This document shows, one piece after another, positions 51,875-58,314 of a stretch of DNA of 64,000 bases. How positions within the stretch are numbered: position 1 is the stretch's first letter; every line of letters starts with the position of its first letter. Position numbers and translations under genes: made by a program. The notes under the pieces were generated by a model. That model made no database searches. It was not told the DNA's origin and worked only from the letters and a program-made list of their open reading frames with translations. Origin of the DNA: Amycolatopsis sp. GM8 (GTDB taxonomy: Bacteria; Actinomycetota; Actinomycetes; Mycobacteriales; Pseudonocardiaceae); contig NZ_JAJKFK010000011.1 in assembly GCF_021653975.1 (NCBI RefSeq), positions 71,627-135,626 on the forward strand, read 5' to 3'.

Positions 51875-52107
51875 ATGCTGTCGTGGGGTGTCGTCGCCTA
51901 CGGGGGGTTGCTCTCAGCCATCCTGGCCGGGTTGCTCGTCGTGGCCGCCGCCCGTGAACGTAACCCACTGGTCCTGGGTTGATCGTGGTGTGCACGTTGG
52001 TCGCGCCCCTCGCGTGGAGCGCGATCCTGCGCGCCACACACGCCGACCAGTCCTCAGCGACGCTCCGACCGTGGTCTTTCCCGTCAGCTGGCAGTGCTCG
52101 GCATGAC
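51875..52107 (+). pseudogene. Small membrane protein with two frameshifts
   Basis: ATG 51875 gives a transmembrane start (LLSAILAGLLVVAAARERNP) that stops at 51980. A frame shift continues as GLIVVCTLVAPLAWSAILRA followed by THADQ, and another as DAPTVVFPVSWQ. The three pieces look like one small actinobacterial two-helix membrane protein. The rest of the gap to dcm (52108-52163) holds nothing I recognise. Confidence 0.5.
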
Positions 52108-52163
52108 CGGAGACGAACTCTCGTAAATACGCCGCTCGGTGCGGCCGTACTGCGCTCGGAGCG

Positions 52164-53261
52164 CTACGCGTATCCGCCTGCCACCAACTCGGCGAGTCTA
52201 CGAGCCAGCGCGACCGGCACTGCGTTTCCGATCTGTCGGGCGATGGAGACCTTTGCGCCGCACCACTTGTAGTCGTGGGGAAAGGTCTGCAGGAGTGCGC
52301 CCTCGGCAAGGGTGAGGGGCCGGTCCTCGGTCGGGTGGAGGTAGCGGCCTTTCTCGGGCTTGACGAATTCGGTGCGGATCGTGACCGAGGGCTTTTCCCA
52401 TCGGAGGCGTCCCATGACGTCCATGGAGCCGGTTGTGTGCTTGCGCCAGCCCGGTGTTTGGAGGTGGCGGGGAAGATTCGTCCGGTTGCCGCCCTCGGGG
52501 ATTGCGGCGAACCGGCGACGCGAAAGTGGCGTCAGGAAGCGGGTCAGGTGGAGTTCGCGGGTCTCGAATGGTCCGGGTAGGCCGCCGTCGAAGTCGTACG
52601 TGCCCTCGGGCAGCTCGATGAGGTCCGGGTCCACGAACTCGCTCAGGCCGCGGAGTGCGTCCTTGACGGTCTTGTAGCTCTCCGGCTTCCCGGCGAACTC
52701 GCCGACCGGCTCGGGGAGCGGAGGTCGGCTCCGGTGGTGTCCGATCACGACGGCACGCTTGCGGATCTGGGGGACTCCGAACTCGGCGGCATTGAGCGTG
52801 TAGGGCAGGAGCTGATAGTTCTCGAGTGGTCCGCCGTCGTCCGTCGCGAGGCGCAGTAGCTGCCATTCCGGTGATTTGTAGAACGCGGCGACGTTCTCGA
52901 TGACGAAGTAGTCGGGCTGGATCTTCTCGACCGTCCGCGCATACTCACGCCAGAGACGGTTGCGCCGGTCGGACGGGTCCCGCTTCCCGAGGTTGGAGAA
53001 GCCTTGGCAGGGCGGACCGCCGACGACGACGTCGGCGTCGGGAATGTCCTCGGTGGGCCAGTCCTCGATCATGCCGTGGAAGAGGTGATGAGCTTTGCCG
53101 TAGTTGGCCTGATACGTCGCGGCAGCCGCCCGGTCCATCTCGACGGCGGCGATGACCTCGAACGTCGCATTGATCTCGGGATCGTCGCTGGCGTCGAGAA
53201 ATCCCCTGGTCAGCCCGCCGCAACCGGCGAAGAGGTCGACCAGACGGATAGGCACGAGCAT
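52164..53261 (-). CDS. DNA (cytosine-5-)-methyltransferase
   Basis: 365-residue C5 methylase. Motif I is LVDLFAGCGGLTRGF, motif IV GGPPCQGFSNLGKRD with catalytic Cys85, motif VI DYFVIENV, motif VIII QIRKRAVVIGHH and motif X QIGNAVPVALARRL; the target-recognition region spans about 210-300. It should give m5C protection for the island's nucleases. The target sequence cannot be predicted. It is divergent from vsr with a 102-bp gap. Codon use is high-GC, and no recurrent core palindromes occur in it. Confidence 0.93.
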   Translation of the reverse strand: MLVPIRLVDLFAGCGGLTRGFLDASDDPEINATFEVIAAVEMDRAAAATYQANYGKAHHLFHGMIEDWPTEDIPDADVVVGGPPCQGFSNLGKRDPSDRRNRLWREYARTVEKIQPDYFVIENVAAFYKSPEWQLLRLATDDGGPLENYQLLPYTLNAAEFGVPQIRKRAVVIGHHRSRPPLPEPVGEFAGKPESYKTVKDALRGLSEFVDPDLIELPEGTYDFDGGLPGPFETRELHLTRFLTPLSRRRFAAIPEGGNRTNLPRHLQTPGWRKHTTGSMDVMGRLRWEKPSVTIRTEFVKPEKGRYLHPTEDRPLTLAEGALLQTFPHDYKWCGAKVSIARQIGNAVPVALARRLAELVAGGYA

Positions 53262-53363
53262 AATCTAGCCGGCCCCGGCGACAGTTCGGTTCAGGGCGGC
53301 CGGCGTGTCGGCCACGCGGTCTGTGATAGTTCTCGGAACCGGATCGAGGTCGGGAGGGTAGCA

Positions 53364-53780
53364 ATGTCGGCAGACCGCCCTGCCGCCTCCAGCCCGTCCG
53401 TTGCGGCGCGGATGAGCAAGGCACGACGCCGCGACACCGAGCCCGAGATGCTCGTCCGCAAGGAAGCCCATCGCCGTGGGCTGCGCTATCGGGTCGACGC
53501 GGCGATTCCCGGGATGCCCCGTCGCCGCGCCGACATGATCTTCAGTCGAGCCCGGGTCGCGGTCTTCGTCGACGGCTGCTTCTGGCACTCGTGCCCCGAG
53601 CACACGAGCATCCCTCGTGCGAACCGCGAGTGGTGGGTAGCGAAGCTGGAGGCGAACCAGGAGCGGGACCGCGCCACTGATGCGCACCTGCAGGATCTGG
53701 GCTGGACTGTGCTGAGGTTCTGGGAGCACGAGGATCCTCTATCTGCGGTCGACGTCGTGGAGCGCGCCGTGCGCGGCTGA
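53364..53780 (+). CDS. vsr: Vsr-family (very short patch repair) endonuclease
   Basis: 138-residue Vsr-type nuclease. MSKARRRDTEPEMLVRKEAH starts the domain; the active-site region is RRADMIFSRARVAVFVDGCF followed by WHSCPEHTSIPRANREWW, with the metal-binding Asp and His residues and zinc-type Cys/His, and the end is GWTVLRFWEHE. Classic Vsr nicks T:G mismatches left by deaminated m5C. In MORC/Z1 islands Vsr-like proteins are predicted restriction nucleases. GGGAGGG precedes ATG 53364. The stop is 2 bp from the stop of the opposing DUF6339 gene. Confidence 0.92.
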   Translation: MSADRPAASSPSVAARMSKARRRDTEPEMLVRKEAHRRGLRYRVDAAIPGMPRRRADMIFSRARVAVFVDGCFWHSCPEHTSIPRANREWWVAKLEANQERDRATDAHLQDLGWTVLRFWEHEDPLSAVDVVERAVRG

Positions 53781-53781
53781 T

Positions 53782-54558
53782 TCATCGCACCTGGCGGTCC
53801 TCGTCGCGGAACGCGGCGACCGAGGTGGCGGCCTCGCGGCGGATCTCGCCGCAGAGATCGGCGTAGTCGAGCGCGTCGAACTCGATGACGGCCGCAGCAC
53901 GCAGCAGCCGCTTGAGGACGTCCCGCAGCACCCGGCGGGGTGGGAAGCCTCCCGTGTCGACGCTCGGCCACACGTCGGCCAACGCGCGCATCACCGAACG
54001 GCTGCCACCCAGCAGCGAGCGACGTGCATAGATCTGGTCGAAGTCCGACTCGTTGAAGATCCCGAGCAGCCGGTACGGATCCGTCTCGTTTGGGACGGCG
54101 AGCAGGTGCGCCCGCCACCACAGCCGACCCCACACGTGGCGGGTGATGTCGGTGCCGAGGATCCGGTCGACGGGAGGGTCGCGGTAGCGCCAGTAGGAGA
54201 CGTCGGGCAAGACGACGAGGGCGAGGAACGCCCAGATGGGCCGAACCGCGGCCTCGGCGGCCACGAGACCCATGCGCTCGTGGAGCAGGCGGGCGACGTC
54301 GAGGTCGAACTCAGTGTGGTCCCGGCGGCGTCCGCCGCCGGGAAAGCCCGCGGCCTCGGCGGCCTTCAGGACACGCTCGCGGAGGTCCTCGAGGTGCTGG
54401 CGGGGTACGCGGTCACCGCCGGTGGCGGCGAAGACCGCCGACGGGTGCTGGAAAGCGTGGCGGTCCTTGAGCTCCTCGACGGTCAAGTTGGCGTAGCGCT
54501 GGTGCATGTCCGTCGCGGCGGCGTCGAGCAGCCGGGGGTAGAGGATGCTGCTGCTCAT
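53782..54558 (-). CDS. DUF6339-like protein, last gene of the Z1 operon
   Basis: 258-residue, mostly helical protein (LLDAAATDMHQRYANLTVEE, FWAFLALVVLP-like region WAFLALVVLPDVSYWRYRD, RHVWGRLWWRAHLL). I assign it to the DUF6339 group, which is found with Dcm/Vsr/Z1 loci. No catalytic motif is seen. Its ATG overlaps the stop of the previous gene by 4 bp, so it is part of one translational unit. Confidence 0.65.
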   Translation of the reverse strand: MSSSILYPRLLDAAATDMHQRYANLTVEELKDRHAFQHPSAVFAATGGDRVPRQHLEDLRERVLKAAEAAGFPGGGRRRDHTEFDLDVARLLHERMGLVAAEAAVRPIWAFLALVVLPDVSYWRYRDPPVDRILGTDITRHVWGRLWWRAHLLAVPNETDPYRLLGIFNESDFDQIYARRSLLGGSRSVMRALADVWPSVDTGGFPPRRVLRDVLKRLLRAAAVIEFDALDYADLCGEIRREAATSVAAFRDEDRQVR

Positions 54559-55448
54559 GCGTCCGCCAACAGACCGGTGGCGTTCTGAATGCGCGTGGTG
54601 AACAAGACCGGCTCGTGATCGCGGTCGCGGCGCAGCGCCTCGAGGGAGCGCTCGGGGAACGTCGCTCGTAGGACGGACGCCAGCAGCGCCCCAACGGATC
54701 CGGTGGGGTAGTCGGCTTCGGGGTCGAACTCGTCATCGACGAGGGCGCGTTCGACAAGTGATCGGATGACGTCGTTTCGAATAGCGGACAGGACGCGTCG
54801 GTCGGCGTCCGTCGGGTCCGATGCCGCCTCGAGCGCAGCGGTGACGACCTCGCGTCGCTTGTTGGCCAGCAACAGAATCGAGCCGAGGGCCTGCGACTCG
54901 AGATCGTGGCCGAGCTCGAGATGCCAGGCAGCGCCGGTGGGGTAGGGGAGGTGCTCGAAGTCAACGATGGAGAGCGGGAAGAGCACGGCGTCGCCCTGCA
55001 GCATCACGGAGCGGACATCGCGCCAGAGCACGCTGCCCGGGCGGGTCGGCGCCGCCGGCGAGCCCGCTGATCCGGGAGAACGGAGTGTCAGGCAGGTCTC
55101 GAGGTCGAGTCGGCCGCCGAGCTCATCGCCCGAGAGCTCGAAGTCGATCTCCAGCTCGGCCTCGGCCGCGGCGGTGACCGGTACCTGCCAGGCTCGACCG
55201 CGCAGCGAGGAGTTGGCCGCGGACCAGACGACGGTCAACATCAGCTCGGAGTCGGGATGCAGGCCGCAGTCCGAGCGGGCGCGCAGGCCGTCGACTCTCA
55301 TCGGTCGGCGCAGGTGAAGGACGGTGCCGTAGTCCCATTCTGGTAGATCGGGCGGCAGCTCGTCGATCGAGTCGGCCGTGAGGCGCAGCCACGGGCCGGT
55401 GGTGACGACGTCGACCGGTGGGCGCCGGTAGGGATAGGCGCGGCTCAC
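54555..55448 (-). CDS. Unrecognised component of the Z1/GHKL operon
   Basis: 297-residue protein with no domain I can name. The N-terminal half looks beta-rich (LMLTVVWSAANSSLRGRAWQ, ELEIDFELSGDELGGRLDLE), the C-terminal half helical (SILLLANKRREVVTAALEAA, RNDVIRSLVERALVDDEFDP). It overlaps both neighbours by 4 bp and so should be made in equal amounts with the ATPase and the DUF6339 protein. It could be an adaptor or DNA-recognition subunit, which is inferred only from context. Confidence 0.7.
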   Translation of the reverse strand: MSRAYPYRRPPVDVVTTGPWLRLTADSIDELPPDLPEWDYGTVLHLRRPMRVDGLRARSDCGLHPDSELMLTVVWSAANSSLRGRAWQVPVTAAAEAELEIDFELSGDELGGRLDLETCLTLRSPGSAGSPAAPTRPGSVLWRDVRSVMLQGDAVLFPLSIVDFEHLPYPTGAAWHLELGHDLESQALGSILLLANKRREVVTAALEAASDPTDADRRVLSAIRNDVIRSLVERALVDDEFDPEADYPTGSVGALLASVLRATFPERSLEALRRDRDHEPVLFTTRIQNATGLLADA

Positions 55449-57328
55449 GACACGACCGCCTCCTCGACGCGGGTCCCGACGACGGTGATGTCGGTGATCG
55501 TGTCGGGCGCCGGCAGGACGGCGAGCTCGACCTCGGAGGGGCTGGCCACGATGCAGGTTTCCGACCCGTGCCGGCCGTCGGGCGTGGCCCAGGAGAGCAC
55601 CCGAGGACGTGCGGCGCCGACGGGTGCCTCATCCTCCCTGGCCCGGTCCCCGAGCCCGACCGATAGGCGGGCCTGGAGCAGGACGGGACCCGGTCCGGTG
55701 ATCGAGAAGCGTTGGACGAGGACGATCCGACCCTCGTGCTCGTTGACGGCTGGCTCGGTCAGCGCGATGATGCGGATCTTGTCGCGCGGGATCGAGGACG
55801 GACGAACGCTTCCCCCCGAGCCGCCGTCGCCCGCTCCGACTGTTCCCACGGGACCTCTGCCTCCGGATGTCCCGCCCTGGGGGACGGCGTCGGGCCGGGC
55901 GAACGCGGCGGCGACGATCCCGCCGAGGAAGTTGCTCGCCGCCCCGAGTGCGGTACCGCCTTCGGCGCGCACGGTGGCGACGACGGCGGCCTTGTAGCCG
56001 GCCAGCTGTTCCCTGATCCGGCGGAAGGCCACACGGACGAAGGTTTTGTCGTGCCCGGACAGCTGCTCGTGGACCCACTGGTCGTGGGTCGGGGGCTCAC
56101 TCGCCGCGAAGACGTCGTCGAGGCTGTCATCGGTGCGGAATACCCCGGCGTACGCACGGTTCACGGATCCGGTCTCGGTCTGCTCCAGGTAGCGGACGAC
56201 GAGCTCGGGCGAGCGCATCAGGCACACGTGGTGCGGGTCGCCGGGGACACCCGCGCACTCGGCGGCGACACTGGCGGATCCCGGTGTCATCGGGACGACG
56301 AACTCGTGTTCCACGGCGAAGCGGCCGAGCACACGCTTGGGGTTGCGGCACTCCAGGACGGTGCCGCCGCCGTCACGCTGCCTGCGGTAGGCGGCGACGA
56401 ACATCTCCAGCGGGTAGGTGTCGGCTGGGTCCGGTACGGGGAAGGTCGTCCCACCCGCGCGTACCTCGGCGATCAGCCGCTTCTCCTCGCGCTCGGGCAG
56501 CATGATCGGCCAGAGTTGCCAGGCGATGGTGTTCGCGAGGTGGCGGGCCGCTTCCTCGATGCCCTCGAACTCGTCGAGGTCGGGATCGAGCACCGTCAGC
56601 GTGGTCCCGGACTCGTCCTCGGCGAACGGCTGCAGGCCGAGGCTGCGGGCGACGGTGTCGGCGTCCGTGCCGCGCAGGGGTTCGACGTGGTCTTTCCGGA
56701 CATCGCCCCACCAGTGCCGGCCGGTGAACGGTCGGGGCTCGTCGGTCGGGGTCTCTCGGCCGTCGAACGAGTCGCGCATGGCGATGCCGATCAGCCGGGA
56801 CTCGAGCCCCACGTCGGGGACCGCCGTGCGGGTGTAGACCAGAATCGTTCCGACCCGGGAGAGGCGGTAGAGCACGGCCTTGCCGTAGCCGTAGGTACCC
56901 CCACCCTGGAAGGTGTCGCGCTTCTCGCCGACGTTGAGCACGAACGAGACCCAGTCGCGGCGATCGACGGCGAGCTCGTCGGCGCGGGTGGGGCCGCCGA
57001 GCCCCCGCGTACCGCGGTCGACGACGGACAGCAGCCGTAGGTTCGGGGTCCGTACGAGCCTGCCGATGCCCAAGTGTGGTTCCCGTCCGTGCGGAGGGCT
57101 GAGCAGACGCTCCCAGTTCGGGCGGTGGGTGGGAGCGACCGTGCTGATCTCGAGGCGGTACTCGGTGGGACGGTCACCGATGCGTGCGTCCCACGAGTTC
57201 TGGGCCGTCTCCCTCACGAACACCGTGAGTGGATCGACGGGAGGGCGTCCGAGCTGATTCCGGATGCCCTCCGACGCGATCGCTCCCGTCGGGGGAAACG
57301 GCTGGGACCACCACGTCGGCGTTGTCAC
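55445..57328 (-). CDS. GHKL ATPase of the MutL/paraMORC type
   Basis: 627-residue ATPase. The N-box reads FVRETAQNSWDA with Glu40, Asn44 and Asp47; the G1 box is VVDRGTRGLGG (Asp104); the G2 box is GGGTYGYGK (142-150). These are the Bergerat-fold motifs shared by MutL, Hsp90 and MORC. The C-terminal 400 residues are unique, with a Gly-rich linker near 495-520 and a beta-rich tail. In prokaryotic MORC-like systems such ATPases act as clamps that couple DNA binding to nucleases and helicases. It overlaps DUF4420 and the unknown gene by 4 bp each. Confidence 0.87.
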   Translation of the reverse strand: MTTPTWWSQPFPPTGAIASEGIRNQLGRPPVDPLTVFVRETAQNSWDARIGDRPTEYRLEISTVAPTHRPNWERLLSPPHGREPHLGIGRLVRTPNLRLLSVVDRGTRGLGGPTRADELAVDRRDWVSFVLNVGEKRDTFQGGGTYGYGKAVLYRLSRVGTILVYTRTAVPDVGLESRLIGIAMRDSFDGRETPTDEPRPFTGRHWWGDVRKDHVEPLRGTDADTVARSLGLQPFAEDESGTTLTVLDPDLDEFEGIEEAARHLANTIAWQLWPIMLPEREEKRLIAEVRAGGTTFPVPDPADTYPLEMFVAAYRRQRDGGGTVLECRNPKRVLGRFAVEHEFVVPMTPGSASVAAECAGVPGDPHHVCLMRSPELVVRYLEQTETGSVNRAYAGVFRTDDSLDDVFAASEPPTHDQWVHEQLSGHDKTFVRVAFRRIREQLAGYKAAVVATVRAEGGTALGAASNFLGGIVAAAFARPDAVPQGGTSGGRGPVGTVGAGDGGSGGSVRPSSIPRDKIRIIALTEPAVNEHEGRIVLVQRFSITGPGPVLLQARLSVGLGDRAREDEAPVGAARPRVLSWATPDGRHGSETCIVASPSEVELAVLPAPDTITDITVVGTRVEEAVVS

Positions 57329-58314
57329 GCGGGCCCCAGGAAGGCCTTGATCGGATCGACGTCGACGCGTGCCGCGGCGGCGGGCGCGCTCTCCAGGTCG
57401 ACGTCGTAGTCGATGTTGTCGAGGCCGGCGAGGGTCGCATCCCCCGCGAGTCCGGCGACGATCAGGCGAGGGAAACCGGGGCCCACCTCGAAGGCACGTC
57501 GTTCGGCCACTTCGAACACCCGTCGCGAGTAGATTTCCCGCTCGGTCTCGAGATAGCCGGCCTGGACGAGAGCGCTAAGGAATGCGGCCTGGTCGTCCGT
57601 CACGGCGAGGATTTCGTCGACGAGATCGGGGACCGACCGGCCCTTGCCGGGACGGAGGCGGACCCAGGTCAGCAGGAGTCGACCCGAGCCGCCGTCGAGC
57701 TGCCCGAGACCGTGGATGCGAACGGTGTGGGACTCGAGCGAGGTCGTCGACTTGACCTCCAGCGCCATGTCGGCGCGGTGGAAGTCCTGCTGGCTCTTCG
57801 TGGGGCCCGTCCAGAACGCGACCGCGCCCGGATCGTGCTCGAGCATCGCCCGTAGCACCGTCAGTTCCCCGAACAACCCGGCCAGCCCGGAGGGGCTCAA
57901 GGTCCGCCGGGACCCCGACAGCAGAGAACGCCAGTCGGCAAGAGTCTGCCGCAGGGCCGCGACCGCCTGGTTCGGCTTGGCGGCGATCCTCTCCACCACT
58001 TCGGCGCACAACGCCGTGAAGAGGTCACGCAGGCGGTCGTCGGCCAGGGCGAGCGCCGCGTACGCGTTGTAGCTCGTGTCGTCTTCGAGGATCTGCCGTC
58101 GCAGTGTCACTGCCCGACCGTCGACGTCCTCCTTGAGAGTGTGCTTCGCGTCGATCGGGACGAGCAGGTACCGCGCGCCGGTGTCGCGGACCGCCGCGAG
58201 GACGGGGCCGTGTGGCGTCACCAGGTCGCAGCTGGCCGACCGGAAGAGACTGACGGGTGGCTCCGCCGCGGCCGCGGACCAGAGTTCCTCGAGGCGCGCG
58301 CCGTCCGCGGTCAT
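57325..58314 (-). CDS. DUF4420 PD-(D/E)XK nuclease-like protein
   Basis: 329-residue predicted restriction-type nuclease. GLFGELTVLRAML supplies the helical Glu150, and QQDFHRADMALEVKSTTSLE carries the core Asp177...Glu186-Val-Lys188 catalytic pattern. The family (DUF4420, PD-(D/E)XK motif protein) occurs next to Z1 and GHKL genes. It should cut DNA, probably unmethylated or otherwise non-self. Start ATG/GTG at 58314 overlaps the Z1 stop by 4 bp. Confidence 0.87.
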   Translation of the reverse strand: MTADGARLEELWSAAAAEPPVSLFRSASCDLVTPHGPVLAAVRDTGARYLLVPIDAKHTLKEDVDGRAVTLRRQILEDDTSYNAYAALALADDRLRDLFTALCAEVVERIAAKPNQAVAALRQTLADWRSLLSGSRRTLSPSGLAGLFGELTVLRAMLEHDPGAVAFWTGPTKSQQDFHRADMALEVKSTTSLESHTVRIHGLGQLDGGSGRLLLTWVRLRPGKGRSVPDLVDEILAVTDDQAAFLSALVQAGYLETEREIYSRRVFEVAERRAFEVGPGFPRLIVAGLAGDATLAGLDNIDYDVDLESAPAAAARVDVDPIKAFLGPA

